Notes under the pieces: generated by a model
What the model saw: only the letters and a program-made list of their open reading frames with translations
What the model was told of the DNA's origin: nothing
Database searches by the model: none
Origin: Apoderus coryli
Taxonomy: Eukaryota; Arthropoda; Insecta; Coleoptera; Attelabidae
Direction: 5' to 3'
NCBI GenBank assembly: GCA_911728435.2
Contig: OU452203.1
Span: 12,793,651-12,857,650 of the forward strand
Length of the DNA stretch: 64,000 bases
Made by a program: the position numbers and the translations under genes
Part shown: in pieces, positions 44,032-56,603 of the stretch
Layout of the letters: every line of letters starts with the position of its first letter
How positions within the stretch are numbered: the first letter of the stretch is position 1

Positions 44032-45632
44032 GTAAGCATATCATAACAACTACCAACAAAGATATTCCCAAAGTTTGTTTTCAATGATATAAATATCCAG
44101 TGTGCTTCTCAGTTATTGCTTATTTTCAAACAATTAACTATCTGTAATTGTCAGTTTTCGTGCAATAAATGTGTCATTTGAAAAACAACATTTTTGGGTC
44201 TCTCTGTATACTTGCAATGCTTTGCAAAATGTGGCCGTATTAGTTTTGATGCAGTTTTGCTACTGTAAACCTTGATAGACTCACCCTGTATAATATTTTG
44301 TTAAAACGTGTCGTAAATCTAAATGTTTGATTGATATTTATTATTGTTCTTGAATATTTATTATTGTTCTTGAAAATTAATTTTTGTTTGAGAGTGAATA
44401 GATTTAATTGCAGTAAATCTTGCCAACCTTGTATGTCAGCCTTATCATTGACACTATATTCTTATTTTTCATCTGAATCATTTCATTTCTAATGTCACTG
44501 ATTATAATTACCTAGTGTTGGATATGACCTTCATGCTGTTGTAAAATAACCAATCGTGTTCCTGCAAACTGTAGTAAAGGACTTTTCAACAAATTTTCTC
44601 TATATAATAGTGCCATTATCTCCACCAAGGTCCAGTAGGAATTTCGTTCAATCTGAGCTAAATGAAATAAATAGTTCTAAAGAATAGAATTCGGTTAAGA
44701 AACAAAGTAATAAAAATTACATGTCTTCTCTCCCGAATCAAGAACAATGGTCTACTGAATACACTCCTCTAACCTTAAACTTAAACTAAGCACCCCAAAA
44801 GACTTTCTTTTGTTTACTTTTTCATAGTTTTCAACAGGCTGTTAACAGGTTGATGAGAATCTTCAGATCCTCGCAGAACAATAGTATTGTTACCCAAAAA
44901 ACCCCAGACTACAAACTCTATTTCTGTGCATTAACTATGGGTCCCTGTTATTACGTAGAGATTTTTCAATTATTTAGTGTGCTTATCAATAATTCTCATT
45001 AAAACGTTTAAACATTTGTCTCCTTATTCGCGTGGGATTTGGAATAGTAATAAAGAAGAATCCAAGAAGTCACGAGACCCGTACAACAGTTCGTAGTCAT
45101 TGGCTAGGATCCCTATAAACATAATCAATTAGAACCACTTCAACAGGCACATTTGTTTAACACCGAACTAGTGTCACTAACAAATTGGATTAATTAGCCA
45201 TGAGTTAACGCTTTGTTGTTTAAAGGTGAATAACACTAAATATCACCCTGTATAGATACAATAATACAATTATGTATAATATTAAAATTAATTGAAAAGC
45301 TTCTTGAATTATTTATTCTTGAAATGAAAGTCTTGAATTATGTTATTTATTGTAGTATATTATTTATTTCTGAGAGGATCATCATATATATGTCATTGTA
45401 TATTCAATATTTTCGTATATAAATTGTTATAATGATGGCATTTTTCGAGTAGGAAGATGTGATTTGTATATTTATAGATATTTGGATTAACATGAGTTTT
45501 CGTACCTAACGAGATGGTGTATTCTGTTCGTCAGTATATTGGGTATTTTTGAATTAATTTGCAATTGAGTTTTTGAATATATTATAGACACTTGATAAAC
45601 CAACAGTGTTGACACAACATGTAAATATTCTA
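44032..45632. other. Intron-like DNA
   Basis: No gene recognised. TAGACTCACCCTGTATA at 44278 and TCACCCTGTATAG at 45242 resemble Tc1/mariner-type ends. A 20-bp unit TATTTATTATTGTTCTTGAA is duplicated near 44335-44374. Confidence 0.4.
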
Positions 45633-46215
45633 AGAAAAAATCGATTGTATCACCCCAACACTTTCTTGAAGCTTGAACTACCGATATCGCCTGAATAATA
45701 TTTATATTGGAGTCCATTGGATGCTGCCCATTATGATCTAAAATATAGCATAATGAAATGTGTTCGTCAAAAATATAATATTATTTATATTTAGTTTAAA
45801 AATATTAATAATATCATCTTAAACTAACCCAACTACTTAACAACTTTATTCAAAAATTAGAAATAAAAAAAATTGCAAGAGCAGTGATCGAACCCAACAC
45901 CTTCCGCACGCAAAGCCACTGAGCTACGCCTGACGGTAGAAGATATAAAATGACACTTCCTTATAGTCACTGATCGCTGCATTAGCTACTTTCGAGAACT
46001 ATGGAGGTAAATGTCAAAAGTAGGCTATTGCTGTAAAGATCATAAGAAGTGCTTTCAAATGTTGTACCACTCGACCCCTCCTGCTATTTAAGAATTTCAA
46101 CCAAAAACTCATATACAAACATTTACCTCAATTGATTGAAGCATTTAGGTGCTATTGTGGAAGAACAGACAGACAGACTTTCATTTGGAAATGGTCTTTA
46201 TCTCATTTTTTTTTT
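45633..46215 (-). repeat. R1 repeat, copy F
   Basis: Starts AATCGATTGTATCACCCC, includes a large tRNA-like module (45873-45936) and continues to GTCTTTATCTCATTTTTTTTTTAGCG, ending before the hairpin terminus. Same subfamily as copy E. Confidence 0.85.
45873..45936 (-). ncRNA. tRNA-like module, best A box
   Basis: Minus strand: TAGCTCAGTGG, a full A-box match, then GCGTGCGGAAGG and GGTTCGATCAC, a near B box, followed by a T-run. The A box is closer to true tRNA genes here than in the other R1 copies, suggesting a tRNA origin for the module. Confidence 0.6.
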
Positions 46216-48689
46216 AGCGTTTGTTTTTTTATAGAGACTGCTTTATCTTACAAGTAAAACCTTTGACCACGTTCGTGATTATCGGAAAGATGTCTTTAAA
46301 ACTTAAGCCGACACCATCAATCGAGAATTGTCTAACAATTCGACGATTTATTAGTTTAAAAATTCAAGTTTCTTTCTAGCTGTGTAAGATTGTCTTAATT
46401 AAAGGTGATTCGAGTTTGAGGGTTGCTTATTAAGAACTAAACAATGACTTGCAGCAACCAAATAGTTTTATACCAATCGCAAGTAACAGTCCCTTGATCT
46501 TGCCAAACCTGCTGCAATATAGCAACCCTCTTTTTGGAGACACCTCAAAAACCTTGAACAACCCAAAAGACACCTGGCTGGCGTAACGGGTTCAGAAGAG
46601 TAAATGAACGATTTATCACCACGGACAATGCTGTACATTTTCTGCGTTGAAATACTCTAAAGTTTTGTCCTCCTGGACTGATACACTCCAAGAAATTCCT
46701 TGGAAACTTCAAGCATGAAAGATCCAAAATCTGGTTGGGTCTCAGTAAAACCGGGCTCCGTATTCTTACAAGTGTTCTTGTAAGAATTCGTAGTCAGTCC
46801 TTACAGGCTTTCTTACAGAAGATTTTCGCCTTAGGAAACTTATGATTAGGCTTAGAAGAGAGCGAAGACCATGAGGTCGCAGTCTATCAGACACTCTTAA
46901 ATTTAATCTTAACCTTAGAACAATTAATAGAAGCAAGCAGAGAAACAAGTAGAGGAAAATTAAATGGTATATTGTTCGGGCATATTATTATTTGTTCCCA
47001 AAAATTAAGAAAATAAGAACTTACAAGCCATGGAGGAGTCTCAGCGTACTTTTCGGCGAAAGATTCAGTATTTTTTATGAAGGTATTAACAAATGAATTG
47101 ACAGAGACTAAGATTGGAGTTGCAGATGAATATATTGAAAAGGGAAAAATAATTACACACTTTTATTTTCTACAGTTATTTCTTATCCTGCAGAATTAAA
47201 AACGCTATGGTAGGAATGAAACCTTTATCGAGAAAATAAAACCAACCCTTATATTTATCTAAGAATATATCATAATTGTAACTTAAGCAGATATGATGCG
47301 GTAACCTATTTAACAACGAGTGTGTTCCCGCCTTAAGATCACCTAATTTTCACCACATCAAGTACAAAAGTCACGCCCGCGTCTTATTATGCCATATAAA
47401 ATAGACTTTATATCCGTATAAATTCCAACCATTCATTGTTGCGAATATATTTATATTTCGCCATTTCCGTTTGCGTGAATTCTTCGCACTGCTCCGCTTT
47501 TATTATGATTATATAACAATAGGAGTTCGCGTTAAAATGTCATCAAGCTTTACAAAAGACCCATTATGCAACAACATAGGCTTGTCTTTTGCTTTTTGGG
47601 TGAAAATACGCGCGAAAATCCTTTCCATTCGCAATAACAACGCTATAGTAAGAGTTCCTCGTCTTTTACGACTGGTTTTTCGCCCTGTTTAAATTATCTT
47701 ATAAGTCTGTTATATAAGGCCCTCTGGAGAGGGGTTGTTAAATTGATTTTTGGTTTTGCAGTGAATATTCAGATTTCGTTTCGTTGTTTCAGTCTGTCCT
47801 GAAACAATTTTTACTAAGCCAAGATTTACCAGACCCCAAGCAATTCTTTTTTGATTACACATATACACGGGGTACCAAAAAAAAAAACAGATAATTCGTA
47901 TTTTAAAAGTAGTGTCTTTTCTAATCCGAAATGTAATAAACCGATTATTGTTTCAGCTCTGGATATATTACCAAGTTTTGAGTTTTTCCATAGTTAATGT
48001 TGGAAACCTTTTATCAAATTATTTTTCTACAATCAAGAGTCAAATTCAGATAAATCTGAATTGTTTGTAAAAAATTTTTGCAATTGAGTAAATTATTGAC
48101 TCTCAAATTATTGGCAAAAGCAAATTTGGAAATTTATACTGTCCAGGCCTGTATAGAAGTTTCTAAATTTTCCTCACACACTTTATACCTTGCTGATTCG
48201 TCTATCTATTAGGAAGTTCTTAACAGGTCGTTGCTATACAACGTATATATACGTATCACGTATATTCTAAACTTTATTCTCCAGACTACAAGTTACAGGT
48301 CTATCCCCGCTTATGCTCTTTCAGTTGTGCTGGGGCCGTTTTTCCAGTATGAAAAAGCTAAAAAGCTAAATTGAACTTTATCGCAACTAAACCGTGTTTG
48401 CTTAAGAGCCCTCAACTTCCCCAGACCCAAAACTCTGGATGGTTGAAATAACACACCATCTCGAGGATTTTGTGCTAACAGGAAAATATATCAAAGGTAG
48501 TAGGAGCAGTAATTGATAGGTGGAAAGTTTGTTATTTTTCTCAAACATAAAAAGATTTTACTTCTTTAGAGAAGAAATTACGAGTATATTTTATTTTTTA
48601 AATATAACAATTTTTGATAAACCATTCATCAAAGAAAGAGGCATCGCTGTTGTTGTTTTTGGTCTTTATTATTGCAACCTTATCTAAAT
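46216..48689. other. No recognised gene; one strong hairpin
   Basis: ATTCTTACAAG-TGTT-CTTGTAAGAAT at 46762-46787 is a perfect 11-bp hairpin beside GGGCTCCGTATTCTTAC, perhaps a transposon end. The minus-strand frame 46766-46948 is Leu/Arg-rich and the plus-strand frame 47471-47692 looks protein-like, but neither has a domain I can name. Confidence 0.4.
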
Positions 48690-48771
48690 GTATTTACTTT
48701 AAAGAAATAGTCCAAGCTAAAGTGGAATGAATGTGTTAATAAATTACTTTTGAGTTCTAAAAATTCTTAAA

Positions 48772-48812
48772 GACGACGAAACATGTTTCGAAGCTACTCG
48801 CTTCATCATCAG
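48772..48812 (-). ncRNA. Hammerhead-ribozyme-like motif
   Basis: Minus strand: ACCA-CTGATGA (48812-48806), one T, stem II GAAGC/GCTTC perfect over a five-base loop, GAAAC (48789-48785), ATGTTTC, GTC (48777-48775) and a second GTC. Stem I is not directly obvious. Confidence 0.6.
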
Positions 48813-48937
48813 TGGTTAAACATTTAAAGAAAAGTATAGTTGTATGTATCATTTAGTTGTAATAATGAATTTAAACTAATAGGTAAGTAACATAACAATA
48901 TTTTCCCCGAAATGGTGAGAATTCTGTAATTGTTTAT

Positions 48938-48979
48938 CCACTGACGATAAAGCTATTAGCTTCGAAACATGTTCATGTC
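48938..48979 (+). ncRNA. Hammerhead-ribozyme-like motif
   Basis: Plus strand: CCA-CTGACGA (48941-48947), one T, stem II AAGC/GCTT over a five-base loop with one mismatch at its base (A opposite C), GAAAC (48964-48968), ATGTTCAT, GTC (48977-48979). Clear sibling of the minus-strand copy 130 bp away. Confidence 0.55.
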
Positions 48980-49219
48980 TTTCATATATTTTTGTTTTTA
49001 ACTCAAAAAGTAATTTGTTAAACTTTTTTCGTGAAGTTTTGACTTTTATTTTTCGTATAGCAAATGTATTTCGTTATTGCCACCATATTCAAAAATTATA
49101 CTATAAAATTTACCGACAAATTCTGACTACAAGGGTAACAACATACACATGTTATTCTTTGTTTTTGTTTTTTTAGGAAGGAGCTTTTTCCGAATAAACT
49201 GTTTTTAATACTGTCAAGA

Positions 49220-49965
49220 ATTTTTGGGATATTAACCTTTTGTTTTTTACTATTTTTTTAGATACTAATGGATCAGAAAGAGCTCAAATTTATCCTAAAC
49301 TTAATGAAACACGATTAAAATTTAATTCTGCAACTTAGAAAAACTTCATAAGCATTGCAAGTCCTACCTCGGAGGTTTTCGAGGTCGCTGATCACGAACT
49401 TGAAGTATGGAGACCAAGTAGGACCCTCAATAAGGCCAATTTTTCGATACCTGTAAATCAATACCAATTACCTAAATCGGAGCCACTGATTCCGATTCCG
49501 CTGGGGACCCAGAAAAGGACGATGCTTTTGACCGGTATAGAGGAGTTTTCGGGAGGAGCAACATCAAAAAAGTGGACGTCAACGTGTCATGAACCGGCTA
49601 CATCAGTCATTCGAAGAAAAACGTGTGCTTAAGCAAAATCCAATTTAAAATGTTAGTCGTTTGGGGCAAAACTTCTGCTTACCACACGATTTTCAGAAAC
49701 AAACATTACTTAATCCCTCTCACTGTCCATACTGACGCTTCTTGTGAGATTTATTTGACAAATAAGACATCAGATTCGTGACCAGCGACCTCGAAAACTC
49801 TCGAGGAACTATTTGCAATGCTTAGGAACTTTTTTTGAAGTTGCAGAATTAAATTTTAACCATGTGTATTTAGGTTTAGAGTGAATTTTGGCGTTTTCTG
49901 AACCTTTATCCTTTTCAAAGCCATACGAAGGGTTAAAATTTTCTGAAAAAAATATTCAAATCACG
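49220..49965. repeat. Foldback element, ~140-bp arms
   Basis: Left arm about 49265-49405 and right arm about 49765-49915 are inverted copies: both hold TTAAAATTTAATTCTGCAAC, AAGCATTGCAA and TTTTCGAGGTCGCTG. Weaker matches (ATTAACCTTTT against AAAATTTTAACCC) may extend the arms to 49220 and 49965. The 360-bp centre is less AT-rich (GATTCCGATTCCGCTGGGGA) and not translatable. A MITE or foldback of unknown superfamily. Confidence 0.8.
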
Positions 49966-50030
49966 GGTTTCGATATATTTTGTATAATTTAATTCTGAAG
50001 TTAAAAAATGAGTTTCAATAAAGTCTAGTT

Positions 50031-50180
50031 GGGCAATATTTTAATTCTTAAGCATTTGTACCATTTTTATTATTGAGCGTATATAAGAATTAGCCAGAGT
50101 ATGATTCTTTGGGCAATATTTCAATTCTTAAGGATTTGTACAAATTATTACTGAGCCTACAAGAATTAGCCAGAGTATGT
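50031..50180 (+). repeat. 80-bp tandem duplication
   Basis: Two units starting at 50031 and 50111 share GGGCAATATT, AATTCTTAAG, ATTTGTAC and AAGAATTAGCCAGAGTATG. Confidence 0.9.
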
Positions 50181-53100
50181 TTTTTTTCAACCGGTGTGGC
50201 CTCCACCTTTCAGTGATTCAGCCAATTGTTTAGTGGGATTTCCCAAGAAAGAGCGCCTTTGAGAATCTCATGATTCCTTTTATTTTTATTATTATAACAC
50301 TTTTATTATTTTTATTTGGGTAGTATGTTTAATTTACCTGTCAGTATTTATATTGCAAATTCACACCTCGTTATTTGTCCAGGAACTATCAATGCGGATT
50401 GAATTTCAGATAGGTATGTGTGAACTTTCTATTTGTTAGGATGACAAAAAGTGCCGCCGCCACCATTCGTTTATCGAATCACATTCCATATGATACCAAA
50501 ATCTCGCTTTAATTAGCTGTTTACATTGCTTAAAGCACTCGCTAAAGCTCGAACTAAAAATTTGTAATCGAGATAACCTTATACAGAGTTGAATTAATAA
50601 TTTGTTGTTATGCAGGGTGTCCCAGAAGTCGACGATCAAACTCTTAGGGGGGAAGAGGGAGGTCATTTGGAATCAGAATAACCATATATGTGGTTATCCA
50701 ATGGTTCACGGTTAAAAAGTTATTTTAGTTTATGTGGTTTTCCAAAAACCGAATATTGAGTTCTCATGTAAAAAGTTACAAAAAATAATTGCGGATATTC
50801 AACGGTTTTCTTTTTAGGTTTTATGATTCTTCAGGGTATCTTATTAATAAATAAAACATTTTTTTTAAACCCTGTTGCCTTGTAGCAAACAAAAAAGTGA
50901 TCTTAATAATAATAATCTCTTTATTGTCTAACAGGTATTGCTGTCCAATAACAAGACAAAATCTTACATAAACAAAAACAATTGCCTAGCATTAGCATAC
51001 AAAAATACCCAACTTAGAACTAACTTAAAACTAACTGGAAAATAGAAAAATACAAAAAAAGGAATTACACGCATCAAAACGAAAGAAAATTGGGAAGATT
51101 ACAAGAACAATTAATAATAACAATAAATAATAATTTGTTTTCAAAAAATATAATATTAGTGTAGGCGACTGACATTTTTAACATTTAAAGTAGTTAATAC
51201 CATAAGATTAATTCATAAAAATGTTATATTCATAATTTGTTTTATTTTTTTAATCGGAAATATAACAAATGAAGTGTTTTTTGCAACAAAAAAATAGTCG
51301 AAATTTAAGTGCGGCACAAACTATAGTTTTTCATCCTCTAAATATGTAAGACGAAATATAAATCAATTTATTAAAATGATCAACAACAATAATTTGTCAT
51401 TTTTGTGCAATAAATTCATATCACATAATATATCAAGGATAGAAAGGTATGCCATCACCGAAATATGCTGTATGCATGCTTCACGGAAGCTAAAAGGAGA
51501 TTTTTCTATACGAACATTGCAACTCCATATTGGGTGTAACTATCAGCTATTGTAAATCAAATAACCGATTGAAACGTAAATGTGCATAGCGACAATGTAG
51601 TATAGCATAGGAACTGGTTTTAGGTTCGTATTTCAGCTAAATTTACTACCATCTGAGTGGAAAGGTGTTTGATATAGGTGTAACGAAATAACAGTAGGAT
51701 GGTCATGGAATTTATATTTATATTATCCATCCACAAAACGGTTCAGATAGAGAAATATACAGCAAATTACTAAAACGTTTCCTAGCTTCATACCTGAAAT
51801 ATGCTAGAGCAAAAACTGATCAATTCTTCATCATATTTTTGATTTGATATTCGCTCTTGTTTAATAATTAGTGAATTACAATTTTAATTCAGTAATCTGT
51901 TTCCGATTTAGCCGTTTTTTTTGTTATTGATCATGTTCTCTTTCTTTTATATTTTTCGTTTTTTTTCTTTCGACATTATTAGCAGTTTTATATTTGTATT
52001 TTGTTATTTTTTTAACTAACTGCTCTTACTAGATTAGTATGATAACAAGGAAATAGAAAAATTTCCTCGCGTATTAACCTCGAAATATTCTCTTATAACC
52101 ATCTTTTTACAAAACAACTATCTCTAATAGATATTTTGATATTTTGACAGTGATCTTGGAAATTTGTCGTGAAATCAAATATTTATCCAGCCTTATACTT
52201 ACTAGCAATTATAATTCAATTATTTCCTAGAATTGCATCGTAAATTGAATTGACGAAATGGAACCATCCGTCTGTAACAATAAGAGTGTCATTCTAACAT
52301 CAGACTATAATCTGTTTACGACTTAAAATTGGTATACAAATTCCTACTATAATATGATGATCCTGAAATGAACTGCTGCGTATATTTCATTATACATAGT
52401 ATATAAAAATTTATCGCTTGGTTTTTTTCGAATAACAACCAGTGGATAACTATTTCGATACTATATTGACGAGAGAATGACTGTCCGTTTCCTACGCCCA
52501 GACCTCGTTTTCACGAAACTAACAAAAAACTCTTCTTCGCGAGACGAACATTACTGTTAGCTAGCAAGAAACGGACGAACCATGCTATATGAGCTTCGTA
52601 GAATGTGCCAATGACACCATGTGATCCTACTGTCCCACTGGGATTCATGAGGTCATTGGGAGGCATATCCCATTAGTGTATGGCTTAAGATAGGTAAATA
52701 AGAATATCCCTGCTTGCTATAATAAGGCAGATAACCTAGCAAATGTATTAAGTATTGTACAATGTAAAACTATGTTATGTTCTTTATTTATTGTTATGAT
52801 GGGATTTTTGGCAGTTTTGTTACATTTTTTCAGATGCTTCAGATGAAAAAGTCACATGTATTGAAAAGCAGTTCCTAAGGGGTGTCAAAGTTTTGGCATT
52901 TTCCTTGTTCTAGCAATTTATTTCCAAGATTTTTTTAATTAACAAATTGAAATTTAGTACATTTATTACATATCACAAATATGTTAAGGGTGATACATTT
53001 TCAGGGGTCGTATGCATGTTATCCTCCCAGAACTTTTTTGTGTGCCACTCCTGACATCTGCCTATCAAAAATTTGAATTCAGTTCTAAATATTTTTGGTA

Positions 53101-53280
53101 TCATATTTTTCTCGCGAAATTGACAGTGTCTAAGATAATAGCGAATATCTGTAAAATACACGGCTATTTTGCTTTAAATTGTGTTTTGGTTGGCATAAAC
53201 TAACTAAATCAACTTGAGAACGGGACATTTTTCGAAAAAACTGCCTTTAATGGAGAGTCTATTTTATACAAGCGTCCTAT
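50181..53280. other. No recognised gene
   Basis: GCAGGGTGTCCCAGAAGTCG at about 50613 looks like the terminus of a Tc1/mariner-type element (CAGGGTGTCCC class), but the partner end is not seen. The rest is AT-rich with no domain-bearing frame; frames at 50436-50666 and 52973-53203 are unsupported. Confidence 0.4.
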
Positions 53281-53640
53281 CTTTTAGTTTTTTTTAGGGG
53301 GGCAGGAGGTCCAAAGGGTCGCAGGATATTCAATGCAGTCTCATGGATTGACTAGAATTCAATAGCCCCCTACCCATCACTAGTTTGTAGAGCCAAGGTG
53401 AGGGTTGAATCCTTTTTGGTGCAATGGATGATTGCGATTGAGTTTCTCTGCTCGTTTAATTAACGTTCCAATTATTAACTTTTGCCCATGTTCCCTGTAT
53501 CTCTGAGGCTCGTTTCTGGCCTACCACAAGCTCCCGCTTTCCTTTACTTGATCATCTCAACACGGGTTCGGGCCCTACTTATAAGATCAATCCCTCAATT
53601 TCCGTGTGCCCTAGCAGTTAAACATGAGGAATTCAGTTAT
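53281..53640. other. GC-richer relic, unidentified
   Basis: Markedly less AT-rich than its surroundings, with many stops in all frames. The minus strand might hold a decayed LINE tail (a GHTEIEGLIL-like piece), but I cannot support that. Family unknown. Confidence 0.25.
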
Positions 53641-55487
53641 CATTAGACACAGTTGCGTTGAGTCTTATGCACAAAAAAAAAATAAGAAAATTGTGTTTAA
53701 ATTTTATTAGCCTCAATCAGAGAGTTAAGAACCTCCATTTGTCCCATGTTACTTAGATAAGTCGACACTTTCAGACCAAAATAGGGTACTTTTTCGCATT
53801 TTTCTCGGAAACTTTCAATTTCTATATATTTATATAAACCAACAATTAAATAAATATATATGCCTTCCAGAATGTATCAATGTAATAATTACTAAGTTTC
53901 TATTTGTTATTTAAAAACTTCTTAGAAATACATTGAAAAACCAGAAAATTCCAAAATGTTGACACCTTGGAACCATTTTTCGATTAAAAAATAATTAATA
54001 CGCGTATTTTTTCCAAAAGATTTACAATAAATACAATTATTACAGAAAATTGAATTGATAAAAGAGAACAGAAAGAAAACTAAAAACTATAGACAAATTT
54101 ACAAATAGACATTACATATTACGAGAATACCTGGATAAACTCCCCTACGCGAAAGTGACGGAGATATAGGATAATGCGTTTTATGTCAGTGATTCAGTTT
54201 AGATCTCAAATGAGTAATAAAATAATTTGAGAGTAGAAGAGTTTTCGACAAGTTTCTGATAAAGAAACCAAGAATTTCTATGTAGTAATATATGCAGAAT
54301 AAAATTGAATCTAATCTATAAACACGACCGACTAAAACATCTAAGTCGTACCATCCGCTTTTGTAGTGGATCATCAGCATAGACTAATCTATTTGTTACA
54401 TTTAGCAAGTCCAAATAATCTAATCTAATCTGTTTGGGTAAATTCTGTGGATAAAACAGCAGGCAGTATTTTCGCTAGACAAAAGTGAAGCTTATCCTAT
54501 AAAACAGTTTTGAAAATAAGTGGTAGCACTGCACTGTCGTTTTCTGTTAACCATAACAAATATTAGAATATGTTTGTATAACTCATAATTTGATATAACA
54601 ACGAGTGTTATATTTAAGCGTGTTTTTATATACATTTTTATTAGGTATCTGCTCATTCAATGGCAGCGACCTCTAAGGGATTACATTTCACTCGGAGAGA
54701 AAAAGGAAACATACAATACAATGAACATGTTAACGCCCTTGATGTTTATTATTGTATTATAAAACGTCGGGTGTAATATAGAAATATTGTACCACAGAAA
54801 GTTGCGGAAATATTAAATGTCATTTTTATAGACTTAATTTTATTATTTTTGTTTTGTTTTTGAGATCGGAGATGATGTGATATATTTTGGTAGAAAACGC
54901 GGCAGTGTTGTTAAGATTCATTTTACTATAATAATGTAGCTTCAGAATGTGCTGCGATTTATAAAACTAATCTTTTCACAGAACTTTCATTTTGAAGCTT
55001 TATAATCCACACAAATAATGTCTGTATCGTGGCATTTTCATTTGCCTTCCGTCTATTAATTTATTTTAAGAAATTTTCACACAACCTTTAAATTCAACTG
55101 TTTTTTTCTCTTAATTAAAAACTGTATAGTACCAAATATAAACATTTTTGTTAATTCAATCTACGAAAACTAACTCCAGTTCTACTTTTCCAAATAACTG
55201 GAAGGAGAGAAAGTAATAGTCCGTATTTCGTGAAGTAAATTTATAGACCACAAGGAAACAGTTCTCTTTCTCCTCTACGATATTTTATTACCTGAGAATT
55301 TCTAGGTTTATTAGATCTTATATTAAGACGACTGAATTTGTAGTAGTAGAATCTCATAAATTATTTCGGTTACAATATTTAGAGAGTGAGTATTAAACTG
55401 TATTTTACTCATATTCATAGAATCATTCAACATTTTTCTAATTAAAAAAATAACTGTAAACTAATATTGGGCCTTCCAAAATTTATA
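53641..55487. other. No recognised feature
   Basis: AT-rich; no gene or repeat family recognised. Confidence 0.4.
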
Positions 55488-56165
55488 CAAAATCGGTTGT
55501 GTCGCCCCAAAACTTTCCCGACATCTTATAATATTATCAAAAATATATGACTTGCGGAACGAAACAGAATTTTAATAATAATAATTATTATTATTGTATT
55601 ATTTTCATTATTTCCAATAAACTAACGTACCAAACTAAATACTATAATCAAAAATTAAAAAAAAATTGCCAGAGCTTGGACTTGAACCCATAACCTTCCG
55701 CATGCGAAGCGGCCGCTCTATTAATAACCTCAAATTACTAGGTACATATTATATTTAGAATATAGATTCCAACTACCTAACTGGTGAAATTTAAACGCTA
55801 TTTTCTCGAGAATTATGGGGGCAAATACCAAAAGTGACCTATCGCTGTAAAGCAGATAAATTATGCTTTAAAATGATGTACCTATAACTCGACCCCTACT
55901 GCTATTTGAAAATTTAGCGGCTGTGTCCACCCCTATCACAGGGCTTCCTACGACTGCCCCAAACTCATATACCAAAATTTAGCTCAATCGGTTAAAGCAT
56001 TTGGGCGCTATCGTGGTAGAATACATACACACATACAGACAGGCAGACTTGCATCACCAAATGATCTTAATCGTTTCAGGGAACTTCAAAATGGTTATAT
56101 CCGTCTTTATCTTAATTGTTTTAGCGCGTTCACAACAGTTTCCCTGTGCGGGAATGTAAAAGTGT
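55488..56165 (-). repeat. R1 repeat, copy G (full length)
   Basis: Reference copy for the family. From left: AATCGGTTGTGTCGCCCC, ACTTTCCCGACA, a (TAA)n-like patch, the tRNA-like module (55667-55730, minus strand), CAACTACCTAACTGG, TTCTCGAGAATTATGGGGGC, CTCGACCCCTACTGC, CACCCCTATCACAGGG, CTCAATCGGTTAAAGCATTT, GCGCTATCGTGGTAGAATAC, and a terminal hairpin GTTTCCCTGTGCGGGAAT near 56150. About 680 bp and non-coding; CTTTCCC words occur near both ends. Superfamily undecided: the near-terminal hairpin recalls Helitrons, but no CTRR end is seen. Confidence 0.88.
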
Positions 56166-56380
56166 TAAGGACTTCGGATTTATGTTCGCACTCACAAAAT
56201 TAATTACTAAAAACACTGACATGGAAAATTACTGATGATTTAAGCTCATTTTTTAGCGTCAACGTGTATTTATGTGTTTTTTATCTATAAAGTCAACAAA
56301 GCAGATATATGCCGAACTCCAAATGTTTTAGTGCAGTTGTATTCAACGTAAATAAAGTAAATACGTAGACAAGGTGCCTA

Positions 56381-56603
56381 AGAGTGGCCGCCAAAATCTC
56401 CAGATTTAACGCCACTGGAATTCTTTCTTTGGGGTACTTAAAAGTGTATAAAACTCAGCCAGAAGACATTGATGACCTCAAAACTATAATGTCTCGAGCC
56501 TGTAGACAGATATCTCGAGAAATATTACGAGAAGTCCGGCAAAAATTTGAAAATAGGCCGTATTATTGGTTTGAAAATAATAGAGCCCACTTGGAGCATA
56601 CAA
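56381..56603 (+). pseudogene. Tc1/mariner-type transposase C-terminus
   Basis: The first piece reads WPPKSPDLTPLEFFLWG, with the third catalytic Asp in SPDLTPLEFF. A shift then leads to YLKVYKTQPEDIDDL, ACRQISREILREVRQKFE and AHLEHTI, the standard C-terminal helix region of this insect Tc1/mariner-related group. No upstream catalytic blocks are readable. The 193-codon frame continues to 56965, but past HLEHTI it is downstream non-coding DNA. Related N-terminus at 18999-19091. Confidence 0.82.

Larger units (their letters stand above)
48690..49060. repeat. Penelope-type terminal repeat, head-to-head pair
   Basis: A minus-strand hammerhead-like motif (48772-48812) and a plus-strand one (48941-48979), their 5' sides facing each other across about 130 bp, the same geometry as at 7.9-8.1 kb. 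Flanks share TTTAAAGAAATAGT (48701) and, on the minus strand, AAAGTCAAAACTTCACGAAA (about 49030-49050) with 22.65-22.79 kb. Confidence 0.6.

Noticed and set aside
47471..47692. 73-codon frame, protein-like composition
   Set aside because: No recognisable domain or splice context; left as unsupported.
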